Assembly (NCBI GenBank): GCA_029256565.1
Contig: JAQSXQ010000001.1
Coordinates: 1 to 55,360 of the forward strand
Direction of reading: 5' to 3'
Origin: Mycobacterium sp.
GTDB lineage: Bacteria; Actinomycetota; Actinomycetes; Mycobacteriales; Mycobacteriaceae
Length of the DNA stretch: 55,360 nucleotides
The notes beneath the pieces were generated by a model. The model ran no database searches, was not told the origin of the DNA, and saw nothing but the letters and a program-made list of their open reading frames with translations. The translations under genes and the position numbers were made by a program. Positions 1 to 7,323 of this stretch are shown here, piece after piece (positions within the stretch are counted from its first letter, which is position 1; every line of letters begins with the position of its first letter).

Positions 1-2
1 CT

Positions 3-176
3 TACCTGGCAGGCAATGCCGATCTCGCCCAGTTCGGCTCGCCTGGAGTCCAATTGTCAAATTGCGGGGGAGGGGTATTGCTCTCGGTGCAGAAAGCTTG
101 CATTGAGGTGTCGCTGGAGGACTTGATGGGGGCTCAAAGGATCGCCGAGCGCATTTGGGCGACGTTGAGGACTTAG
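3..176 (+). CDS. 3' end of an unidentified gene (partial)
   Basis: An open frame enters from the window edge and ends at TAG 174-176, giving 57 residues. The tail reads LEDLMGAQRIAERIWATLRT, an ordinary amphipathic C-terminus. Base composition is lower in GC than most of the window. I do not recognise the family, and the start lies outside. It could also be a chance open frame because it is short. Confidence 0.35.
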   Translation, partial: YLAGNADLAQFGSPGVQLSNCGGGVLLSVQKACIEVSLEDLMGAQRIAERIWATLRT

Positions 177-448
177 CACGACCTCTCGTGCTGGTCTGTC
201 GCCGCGCTAGAACCCGGCTACTAGTTCCTGCGACGGTTCAGGCGTGCGTAGGTACATGTCCCGCGCGAGCGCCGACGGTGCCTTGAGTTGCCTCGGCGTG
301 TCCGGGGTGTCCCACGGGCCGATGCCCGCGGCGACCAATGTCTAGGATGAGCTCTCCGTGGCCGGTCTGGCGTGGCTCGGGAAGATCGAGGATCTCTAGG
401 TCACCTTCGGAACCTGACTCGGTTCCCCGGACGGGTTCTGGTGGTTGA
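177..448. other. gene-free stretch beside an IS remnant
   Basis: No convincing coding frame is visible in these 270 bases. Several stop codons fall in every frame. The sequence near 405-450 (ACCTGACTCGGTTCC...) resembles the outer end of an IS3-type element, so this is probably the flank and terminal repeat of the decayed insertion that follows. Confidence 0.35.
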
Positions 449-775
449 TCATGCCGCGAGCTCTGCCGCGGCGTGAGGGATTTCGAACTCGGTGGGGCTG
501 CGGTAGCCGAGTCCGGAGTGTCGGCTCCCGGGGTTGTAGAAGCCCTCGGTCCACTCGGCGAAGTACGCCGTCGTGCGCTTCAGGATCTTGTTCTGGCCAT
601 CTCCAGCACACGGGTCCGGCGACGCGGCTCGACCAACTCCTTGCGCTCCTCGGACGTCAGGCCGTCGCGCCGACCGGCACCGGCGTATCACCGCCCGGGC
701 CAGGTCCACCGCTCTACGCCGAAACTCCGGCGGCTTGGCTGCAGGCATCGCGGACTCCTCTCCCGAGGCGATCAT
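449..775 (-). pseudogene. IS3-family transposase remnant (orfA start fused to orfB end)
   Basis: The 108-codon minus-strand frame begins like an IS3 OrfA (MPAAKPPEFRRRAVDLAR), goes through an OrfA-type segment (NKILKRTTAYFAE) and ends with the C-terminal signature of an IS3 integrase (GFYNPGSRHSGLGYRSPTEF). Intact IS3 elements encode about 100 plus 280 residues in two frames. Here nearly all of the DDE catalytic core is missing, so the element has an internal deletion and cannot transpose by itself. It marks an old insertion at the left side of the mobilisation block. Product identity is known from the family; the deletion is seen directly. Confidence 0.8.
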
Positions 776-865
776 CGCCTCAGACCGGATGTCCGGGAAA
801 GCGGGTCGGGCTCCCGTAGCAGAGGTCGCGCCGACGGTGCGTCCCAGTGCGTGCCCTTCTCACGT

Positions 866-1933
866 CTATCGGTCGAGTCCGGTGTGCTGAACCCGGACCG
901 CGCGGCCGCGGGATTTGCGGGCCTTCGGGCCGCGGCCCGCGGTCTTGAACGCCACGGCGTCGGTGGCGGGCCGGGCTTGGCTGACGTCGGCGCGCATCCG
1001 GGTTTCGATGACGTCGCTAGGGATGCCGTTGGCGCGTAGTTCGCTTGCGGTGGCGTCGCGGCGTTCGGCGGTGTCGTACGTGGCACGCTCGTCCGCGCGT
1101 GCCCGGTCGCCGAAGGCGTCCCGCTCGGCGGCTTCGGCGGCCGCTTGCGCGCGCTCGTCGGGGTCTGGTTCGTGCTCAGCGGCGCTCCGCGCTTGGTCCG
1201 CCAGCCGGTCCTCGCGGTCGGCCTGCTGCATGAGCCGTTGGGCCTCGGCGTGCTCCGCCGCGGCGCGGTGGCGTTCCTTCTCGGCAGCCGCGATTGCCAC
1301 GAGCTCCGCCTGGCTCATCAGGTGCGGGAACTTTGACGCGATCGCGAGATCGACGCCGGGGTCCTTGCCCTTCCACGCCAGCACGTCACGCATTCCGCCG
1401 CGTCCGACCAGTCCCAAGTCGGCGTCCGCCGGCAGGCGGTCGATCAGCGCCAGCGCGTCGTCCTTCGTGAGCACGCGGACCGGCTGCGAGCCGTCGAGCT
1501 CGTCGCGGGCCTCGAACCGCGGCCCGGGCGTGCGGGCGTCGCGCTCGGCCTGCGACCGCTCCGCGAGGCCGTCGGGGTCCAGCCCGTAGCGCGCGCGCAT
1601 CTCGGTGCGCATGTGCTCCTCGGCGCGCACCGCGTCCGGGTCCTCACGCGCCCACGCCCTGGCGACCTGATATGTCTGGGCGACCTGTTCCGCGGATGCC
1701 CGGTCCCACCAGTCCGAGCGGTAGACGTTGCCGAGCTCGACGCGGGCGGCGCGCCGCTCGACCTCGAACCGGGACTGCATCTCGCGGGCCTGCTGCTCGC
1801 TACGTGCCTGGGCGCGTCGCAGCGCCTGCTCGCGCATCCGTGCGAGGCGTTCCCCGACCTGCCCGGCGGCGGTGACCAGCACGCGTAGCTGGCCCTCGAA
1901 CGCCTCCTCGATGCCGTCGCTCTCCTCAGCCAT
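866..1933 (-). CDS. coiled-coil protein downstream of relaxase
   Basis: The 355-residue protein is rich in Ala, Arg and Glu, with long predicted helices. Residues about 1-60 and 200-290 are almost uninterrupted charged helix (for example AAEHAEAQRLMQQADREDRL), which suggests coiled coil. No signal peptide or membrane segment is seen. The C-terminus is basic (GRGPKARKSRGRAVRVQ) and may touch DNA. It starts 13 bases after the relaxase stop on the same strand, so it belongs to the mobilisation operon mobC-relaxase-this gene. Its role is probably accessory to DNA processing or coupling; that is inferred from position only. I do not recognise a named family. Confidence 0.75.
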   Translation of the reverse strand: MAEESDGIEEAFEGQLRVLVTAAGQVGERLARMREQALRRAQARSEQQAREMQSRFEVERRAARVELGNVYRSDWWDRASAEQVAQTYQVARAWAREDPDAVRAEEHMRTEMRARYGLDPDGLAERSQAERDARTPGPRFEARDELDGSQPVRVLTKDDALALIDRLPADADLGLVGRGGMRDVLAWKGKDPGVDLAIASKFPHLMSQAELVAIAAAEKERHRAAAEHAEAQRLMQQADREDRLADQARSAAEHEPDPDERAQAAAEAAERDAFGDRARADERATYDTAERRDATASELRANGIPSDVIETRMRADVSQARPATDAVAFKTAGRGPKARKSRGRAVRVQHTGLDR

Positions 1934-1946
1934 GACCTGCCCCCTC

Positions 1947-3659
1947 CTATCGCTCCGGGCCGCGCTCTGCGCCCGGCTGGACCGTGTGCCGTCGCCGTGC
2001 CGCCTCGAGGTCTGCCGGCAGCGGCGACGCCGTCGTACCCGCGTCCGTATGTCCCGCGTTGAGCCGGTCGAGCACGGCCTGCGCCTGCGGGTCGAGCACC
2101 GTCATCGTCGGCGCCGGCGCGGTGACCGTCGCCGTGCCGCCGCCGCTATGCGTCAGGCCCGGCAGAGCCTCGCGCACGCGCACGAGCCGTGCCCGGGTGT
2201 CCTCGGCGAGCAGGCGCGCATGACGCTCCTGCTGTGCCGCGATCGCCGCGCCGTGCACTGCCTGGGTGAGCCGGAGCAGCTGACGGATCATCGCGGCCTG
2301 CGCGACGGTCCCGTGCCCGCCGCGGGCCGCGCTCGCCAGGAGCATCGCCGCACCCGAGATGGCGATCGTGCCGGCCTTGTCCGGGCGTACCGTGCGTCGG
2401 TGCGTCTGGGCCGAGCGGGACAGCGCGTCGGCAGCCGCGGCGAGATCTCCGGGCGTCTCCTCGGTCGCGTTCGACCATGCGGCGAACGCGCCCGCGGTCT
2501 GGCGCGCGACGGTCGCCCACATGTCCCGATCCTCGACCGGAACCGACCGCAACCGGTCGACGAGCGCGCGCAGCTCGTCGTGCTGCTTGGCCCACATCTC
2601 GGGGTCCGGCTCGGTCGTCTCGCGACCCGCGGACACGACCCGTCGGCCGCGCTTGGCGGCGTTCCACTCGGCCGCCGCGTCGCTGGCTCCGGTCGGTGTG
2701 TCGGGCCACCCGTCGCGCAGGCGGGGCAGGGACAGGTCGCGTGCGAGGTGGCCGCCGCCGTACCAGATCGGTCGCTCGCCGGCCTGCGGCCGCTCGGCCA
2801 CCGAGTAGCCCGTGACGACGTCCGTGCGCCCGTCGGCGAACCGGGCCCGGACCAGCAGTCCGGCGCGGCGCATGCGGCGCACGAACTCGGCCTCGTCCTG
2901 GCTCGCGCTCGCGCACCCGCGCACCTTGAGCGCGAGCAGGTACCGGGGCTGGTCGGTGCGCAGCTCGGACGCGACGCGCGCCTGTCGGTCCGCCCCCGGC
3001 AGCGCCGCCCAGGCCGGTACGCGCCCGCCCTCGACGCGGCTCGCTCGCTCATACTTGGCCTGCGCCCGTGCACGCGCCTGCGCCTCGCGCTCGGCGGGGT
3101 CGTAGCCGCGCGTCGAGCGCTCCGCCCGTACCGACTCCAGCTGCTCCAGGCCGTGCTTCACCTCGAGCGCGCGCACCGCGGTCTGGGCGCGCCGGAAGTC
3201 GTTGTGCACCGACGCCTTCGTGCCGTCCTCGCGCACGAGGTTCACGCCGAGGTGGATGTGGTCGTTGCCGTTCGTCGAGACACCGTGACGCACGGCGACC
3301 CACCGGCACGGCGCCTTCGTGCCGTCGTTGTCGTCGAACCCCATCGCGCGCACGAAGTCGTTCGCGATCGCGTTCCACTGCTCGTCGGTGAGCGTGCCCT
3401 CATCGGCGCGCAGCGACAGGGAGCAGTGCCACACGTGACCACCGGTCACCTGCACGTCGTAGGCCGTGCGCGGCTGGTCCAGGTGGTGCGCGATCCGCAT
3501 CGCCGCGTCGCGCCCGAGCTCGTCGTCGTTGTGCCACGCCATCAGCGCCGCGTCGCCCGCGACCAGGTGCGGCTCGGTGTGCTCGTTGGCACGGCCCGGT
3601 CCGGCGAGGTAGCTCATCAGTCCGGCCATGCGATCGCCCCGGACGACGTTGGGCATCAC
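1947..3659 (-). CDS. relaxase / mobilisation nuclease (MobP-like)
   Basis: The 570-residue protein should nick one strand at oriT and carry it into the recipient. The N-terminal 200 residues hold the relaxase fold. An early histidine pair lies at HVWHCSLSL (H75, H78), and the metal-binding triad region at HGVSTNGNDHIHLGVN (H125, H134, H136) matches the HxHxxxN signature of MobP/MobA relaxases. The following 370 residues are Ala/Arg-rich with no helicase motifs, so it is a mobilisation-type, not a TraI-type, relaxase. GTG at 3659 overlaps the mobC stop; ATG 3656 is the next codon. Two-gene coupling with mobC supports a relaxosome role. Function is known for the family; the partner oriT is inferred. 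Confidence 0.88.
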   Translation of the reverse strand: MMPNVVRGDRMAGLMSYLAGPGRANEHTEPHLVAGDAALMAWHNDDELGRDAAMRIAHHLDQPRTAYDVQVTGGHVWHCSLSLRADEGTLTDEQWNAIANDFVRAMGFDDNDGTKAPCRWVAVRHGVSTNGNDHIHLGVNLVREDGTKASVHNDFRRAQTAVRALEVKHGLEQLESVRAERSTRGYDPAEREAQARARAQAKYERASRVEGGRVPAWAALPGADRQARVASELRTDQPRYLLALKVRGCASASQDEAEFVRRMRRAGLLVRARFADGRTDVVTGYSVAERPQAGERPIWYGGGHLARDLSLPRLRDGWPDTPTGASDAAAEWNAAKRGRRVVSAGRETTEPDPEMWAKQHDELRALVDRLRSVPVEDRDMWATVARQTAGAFAAWSNATEETPGDLAAAADALSRSAQTHRRTVRPDKAGTIAISGAAMLLASAARGGHGTVAQAAMIRQLLRLTQAVHGAAIAAQQERHARLLAEDTRARLVRVREALPGLTHSGGGTATVTAPAPTMTVLDPQAQAVLDRLNAGHTDAGTTASPLPADLEAARRRHTVQPGAERGPER

Positions 3660-4054
3660 GGCCGACTCAGCCCGTCGATCGTCGCGTCGATCCGCTCGGC
3701 GAGACGGCGCACCGACCGCAGCGTCTCGACCATCTCGTCCTGCACCTCGCCGGTCGCGTTGGTCGCCTTCGCCATCTGGTTGACGTTGTTCGACACCGCA
3801 GCCAACAGGCGGTGCAGACCGAAGAGCTGAGCCATCGCGTTGCGACGCTCGGTCGGGGTCTCCGACGTGCCAGACGCCAACGCGGACTCCACGAGAAGGC
3901 GCGGCACGGTCACGCGTTGCTCGTGCGCCAGGCGAAGCAGCATGCCCTCTTCCTCGGGCGTGACCTTCACCTCGTGGCGGTGCTGTCGACCGCCCACGAC
4001 GTTCGCGCGTCGACGTCGGGCGAACTGCCGCGAACGAGGGGCCTCGTCGCTCAT
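3656..4054 (-). CDS. mobC: MobC-like relaxosome accessory protein
   Basis: The 132-residue basic protein matches the plasmid mobilisation relaxosome family. A short RHH-type N-terminal part (HEVKVTPEEEGMLLRLAHEQ) is followed by the conserved helix LHRLLAAVSNNVNQMAKATN, typical of MobC (the N-N-x-NQ-x-A motif). MobC-type proteins bind oriT and help the relaxase melt DNA. ATG at 4054 is preceded by an AAGGGCGGG-type ribosome site. The frame is open further upstream to ATG 4165, which would add 37 residues of unrelated sequence and would place the start inside a palindrome, so I prefer 4054. The stop overlaps the relaxase start. Confidence 0.85.
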   Translation of the reverse strand: MSDEAPRSRQFARRRRANVVGGRQHRHEVKVTPEEEGMLLRLAHEQRVTVPRLLVESALASGTSETPTERRNAMAQLFGLHRLLAAVSNNVNQMAKATNATGEVQDEMVETLRSVRRLAERIDATIDGLSRP

Positions 4055-4154
4055 GCGTTCCACCCGCCCTTCAGCCCAGCGCAGCGACCCCGCCCCGTGC
4101 GGGGACCACACGTCCAGTGTGCCAGTGGCCGGCGGAACCGTCCACTGATCGAGC

Positions 4155-4173
4155 CACTTAGCCATGCTAAGTG
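4155..4173. promoter_or_regulatory. perfect palindrome upstream of mobC: candidate operator or oriT arm
   Basis: CACTTAGC-CAT-GCTAAGTG is an 8-bp perfect inverted repeat with a 3-base centre, followed by an AT-rich TATAGCTT. It lies about 100 bases upstream of mobC on one side and about 140 bases upstream of the divergent gene at 4310. oriT sites of mobilisable elements usually sit just upstream of mobC or the relaxase and contain such a repeat. An autoregulatory operator is the alternative. Confidence 0.5.
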
Positions 4174-4309
4174 TATAGCTTGCTCCGTCCGGGACGCCTT
4201 GGGTGCGCGTCGCGCGCGGTGCGATGGCCGTGCTTGCGGCGAGCCGCGACGGGCGCCGTGCCGGCGCGTTGGGGTTCCGCGTTGGGTACCGCTCTCGTAC
4301 GCTCAGACC

Positions 4310-4651
4310 ATGGCAAAGACACTGAGCGTGGATGAAGCACTGGAGCGTGCACAGCGCGCACAGGAAGCACGCATGGGGGCCATTCGCGTCGTCGCTGAAG
4401 CACGGCAGAGCGTCACGGACGTCCGCGAGGAGACCGACCGCGAGCTTGCCGAGTTTCACCGTCGCATCAGCGAGCGGATCGCGGCTGCCGAGCGCGAGGA
4501 CGTGCGTGCTTTCAACGCTGCGCTGAGCGCAGGCTGGACGGTCGACGAGCTGCGCAGAATCGGCTTCACCGAGCCGGACAAGAAGATCCGCACCCGACGT
4601 CGCGCCGCCAAGCGCGACGTCTCGGTGCAGGACGCAGCGAGCGACAACTGA
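4310..4651 (+). CDS. small coiled-coil protein, divergent from mobC
   Basis: The 113-residue protein starts at ATG 4310 (MAKTLSVDEALERAQRAQEA). Residues 5-70 form one long charged helix (EARQSVTDVREETDRELAEF), then GWTVDELRRIGFTEPDKK and a basic tail RTRRRAAKRD. The helix-then-basic layout recalls KfrA-like plasmid accessory proteins, but no family assignment is safe. It stands divergent from the mobilisation operon across a palindrome-bearing spacer and is followed 8 bases later by a small HTH gene, so the two may be co-transcribed. Confidence 0.65.
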   Translation: MAKTLSVDEALERAQRAQEARMGAIRVVAEARQSVTDVREETDRELAEFHRRISERIAAAEREDVRAFNAALSAGWTVDELRRIGFTEPDKKIRTRRRAAKRDVSVQDAASDN

Positions 4652-4659
4652 CCCCCGCG

Positions 4660-4848
4660 GTGATGGCCGCGCGGAGCGACGGCGAGTACACGACTCCGGC
4701 CGAGATGGCACGGGAGATCAACATCTCCCGTGCGGCGATGTACGCATGGCTCGCGCAGCCTTTCCTTGGTCCGTGGACGGTCGACAGGGTGAAATTCGTA
4801 CCGTCTGGGCGGTTGCACGATCTGCTGACGCGTAGCGTTCCCCCATGA
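4660..4848 (+). CDS. small excisionase-like HTH protein
   Basis: The 62 residues are built around one helix-turn-helix: TTPAEMAREINISRAAMYAWL. The same arrangement occurs in the N-terminus of the gene at 12188 (TPTELAAEVGVSRAAVYAWL), so both belong to one group of element-borne DNA-binding domains. GTG 4660 or ATG 4663 may be the start. The stop overlaps the next start by ATGA (4845), indicating coupling. It may control the neighbouring mobilisation or excision genes; that is inference. Confidence 0.6.
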   Translation: MMAARSDGEYTTPAEMAREINISRAAMYAWLAQPFLGPWTVDRVKFVPSGRLHDLLTRSVPP

Positions 4849-5570
4849 CGACATCCTGGGCGCGCGCTGCAGCGCCGCTCGCCGCTCTCTTCCTGACCTC
4901 CGGCCTTCTTGCCAGTTGCTCCTCGGGCGCCGGTCCGACGTCGGTGCCGTCGGCCACAGAGCAGGAGACGACCAGCGCACCGACACAAACTCAGCCGGTC
5001 GAGAAGGCGCCCGCCGAGCCGACCGCGGAGATCGTCGAGTCCGGCTTTGGGCAGCCCAGCAACTCCGAGTACACGTGGGTGACCGCGCTCGTTCACAACG
5101 TCGGCGGCGTGGGGGAGTTCGCGACCGTGACGTTCAACCTGTACGGCGCGGACGACGCCCTGCTGGCCACGGTGGAACAGGTCGAGTCGTTCACCACCGA
5201 TGACGGCCTGACCGCTGTCGGCACGATGTCCGACGTCCTGAGCGCACCGGTCGCGCGCATCGAAGCCAACCTTGCCGTAAGCGACTACGGGAGCACCGAG
5301 CCGACGGCTTCGATCGCTCCTATCGAGTCGCCAGTACAGGACGGAGCCGCGTCGTTCGTCGTAACGAACACCACGAGCGAGGACTGGGGCGATCTACGAA
5401 TCGGCGTCATCTGTAAGGACGCCGCCGGCACGGTGGTCGGCGGCGGCTCAGCTTTCCCGTCGGGCATCCCTGCCGGGGGCGAGTACATGGTCAGCAGCAA
5501 CGACGCAATGCTCATGTTCGCTGACGCCGCGACGACGTGTACCGCCTACCCAACCGTGGCCGACTACTAG
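4845..5570 (+). CDS. secreted lipoprotein of unknown function
   Basis: The 241-residue protein has a short signal peptide with a lipobox (LLASC, Cys at about 25), so it should be lipidated and anchored on the outside of the membrane. A Thr/Ser/Pro/Glu-rich linker (to about residue 60) is followed by two immunoglobulin-like beta segments: EYTWVTALVHNVGGVGEFA... and GAASFVVTNTTSEDWGDLRI.... These resemble FxLYD-type domains of actinobacterial lipoproteins, which carry no known catalytic residues. It overlaps the HTH gene by 4 bases. Surface cargo of the element is the likely role. Confidence 0.7.
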   Translation: MTTSWARAAAPLAALFLTSGLLASCSSGAGPTSVPSATEQETTSAPTQTQPVEKAPAEPTAEIVESGFGQPSNSEYTWVTALVHNVGGVGEFATVTFNLYGADDALLATVEQVESFTTDDGLTAVGTMSDVLSAPVARIEANLAVSDYGSTEPTASIAPIESPVQDGAASFVVTNTTSEDWGDLRIGVICKDAAGTVVGGGSAFPSGIPAGGEYMVSSNDAMLMFADAATTCTAYPTVADY

Positions 5571-5700
5571 TACCAGGGCCAGTCCGGACCGACGTCCTGA
5601 CTACGAGGCGGTGCGCGGGCAACGACACCCGCCCACCGTCCGTCTCGTGACAGACGAGCGCTGACTCCGCTGAGACCTGACCATCTGCTCTCACCCAGAA

Positions 5701-5784
5701 GACGGCGATGCCGCGCTCGGTGAGGGCCGGCTCGCCGACGAGGAGTGGAACGCGATCGCGAACGACTTCGTGCGCGCCATGACG
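5701..5784 (+). pseudogene. relic of a second relaxase gene
   Basis: Reading from 5701 gives DAALGEGRLADEEWNAIANDF and then VRAM. This matches residues about 85-106 of the relaxase at 1947-3659 (ADEGTLTDEQWNAIANDF). The reading frame continues to 5973 but loses similarity after VRAM. Only about 27 codons of the ancestral gene remain, on the opposite strand to the intact copy. It is a fossil of another mobilisation module or of a rearranged copy. Confidence 0.7.
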
Positions 5785-6352
5785 CCCGCCACCGTCGAAG
5801 ACCGGCTCTACACCATCGCGCACCAGCGCGCCGGACACTCGGAAGACGAGGTCCGAACCGCGCCGCCACAGCTGGCTACGAAGCGTCCAAATCGTAAGTC
5901 GACTCCGTTTCGCCGGCGCGAACGCCAGACGCCGCCGACGTCCCTTAAGGCAGGCTTGGACCAGGAGCGCTAGGCATCACCCAGGGTCATGACTGCTCGG
6001 CCAGATCGCTGACGGGAGCATCGAGCTTCCCGCGGTCGTAGTCATTCCGCACCCATTGCCTGCCCGGCGGTGGCGTGGGTGGGGGCCAGTAACCTCTCGT
6101 CGTGACGACGAAGACGCGCCGCCCCACCGCCTGCCGAAGCACTGCAGGATGGCACCTTTGGGGCGTGAGTTCTGCACTGCCCCCTGTACGACATCGCCTG
6201 GGTGGGTGCTCGCCGTCGTCACCCGCGCCCTGGCAGGCGGCGCGTCGCTGCGAATCTACGACCCGGCGGACGTGACCCGCCTGCCCGAGCCGACCCACTA
6301 CGCCGTCGACCTGACCAACGTGGGATGACCTCGGGGACAGTCCTCGTGGTGA
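5785..6352. other. degenerate stretch with one doubtful open frame
   Basis: No recognisable gene. A plus-strand frame (6056-6328) ends with ALAGGASLRIYDPADVTRLP and HYAVDLTNVG, which has the look of a real protein C-terminus, while its first part is Arg/Pro-rich and unconvincing. It may be the tail of a truncated gene. No ribosome-binding site was found for it. Confidence 0.3.
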
Positions 6353-7258
6353 CTACTCGTTCTCGGCCATCTCGTCGTCTTCGGTGACCGGGATCTCGCG
6401 GCGTTCCATCAGGCTCCGAACATGGACGTGTGCCGAAACTGGGGTAGCGGAGAGGATGTGGCTGATCATCACCTGCATGAACTGCTCAGGTCTGATGTCC
6501 TCGGGCACGTCGTCGAGTCTCACCTGCACGCCGTCCTCATCACCAGTTTCTCCTTCCCAGTCCACCAGGATGAGTCCGGTCGCGGTGTAGCCGTTGAGGC
6601 CGTGCGGATCACGAAGCTTGCGCATCATGTCGAGGGTGCGTTCGAAGGCGTCTCGCTCGCTTGTGAGGATCGTGGCTCGTTGTACGAACAGAAAGCCGAC
6701 GGCGGCAAGCGGGTAGCGGCTGCGAAGATTGCCGGCGTCGCCGTACGCCTCCTCGAACCGGTTACTCAAGTTCTTCCCGAAGGACGACGCCTGCGTCTTC
6801 GTGCTCAGCAGCATCTCAGGTCCGCGGTCCCAGCGTGCCAATGCTACATCGACCTGCTTCTCGTAGGCACGGCCAAGGAACTTGGCGTCCGAGGGACCGA
6901 CGGCCCGCAGCCCGTCCACCTTCTCGCGGACTTGCTCGGAGAGCTTGCTGGGGAGTTTGTCGAGGAGCACAGCGATGTCACGAGGCATGACACGGGGAAT
7001 CGTCGCCCTCGGCCAGATCTCGTCCGGGCTGAACCGGGCGCGACGAAACTCGTTCGCGATCCAGGAGTCAACACCGTTCGCGAGAACCCCCGTCGCAGAC
7101 TTCTTGCCCGCTGCAACTGGGATGGTCAACAACTTCTCAAGAAGACCGTAGTCAGGGGCGTACTGAGGGATCTCGTCCCGCGCATGGGTCCAAGGGTCGC
7201 CGCTCTGGTGGTTCGCCAGGATCGCGTCGAACACGCTAAATGCGTCGGTGCGGGCCAC
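6353..7258 (-). CDS. type II restriction endonuclease (probable, XamI-like)
   Basis: The 301-residue protein is encoded 65 bases after the methyltransferase on the same strand, the usual order of a type II system. GTG at 7258 follows AAGGAG with 9-base spacing, which fixes the start. A segment YEKQVDVALARWDRGPEMLL followed by STKTQASSFGKN has the acidic-then-SxK layout of a PD-(D/E)xK nuclease core, followed by an Arg-rich region. Length and pairing with a gamma-class N6-adenine methyltransferase fit XamI-type enzymes, which cut GTCGAC. That specificity is a guess from family resemblance and is not shown by the sequence. Cognate cleavage of unmodified DNA is the expected role. Confidence 0.6.
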   Translation of the reverse strand: MARTDAFSVFDAILANHQSGDPWTHARDEIPQYAPDYGLLEKLLTIPVAAGKKSATGVLANGVDSWIANEFRRARFSPDEIWPRATIPRVMPRDIAVLLDKLPSKLSEQVREKVDGLRAVGPSDAKFLGRAYEKQVDVALARWDRGPEMLLSTKTQASSFGKNLSNRFEEAYGDAGNLRSRYPLAAVGFLFVQRATILTSERDAFERTLDMMRKLRDPHGLNGYTATGLILVDWEGETGDEDGVQVRLDDVPEDIRPEQFMQVMISHILSATPVSAHVHVRSLMERREIPVTEDDEMAENE

Positions 7259-7323
7259 GTCAGTTGGCTCCTTGAGTGTGCCGGTCGTCGATGTTGTTAG
7301 CGAGCCGCCAAGCGCTTGCGCGG

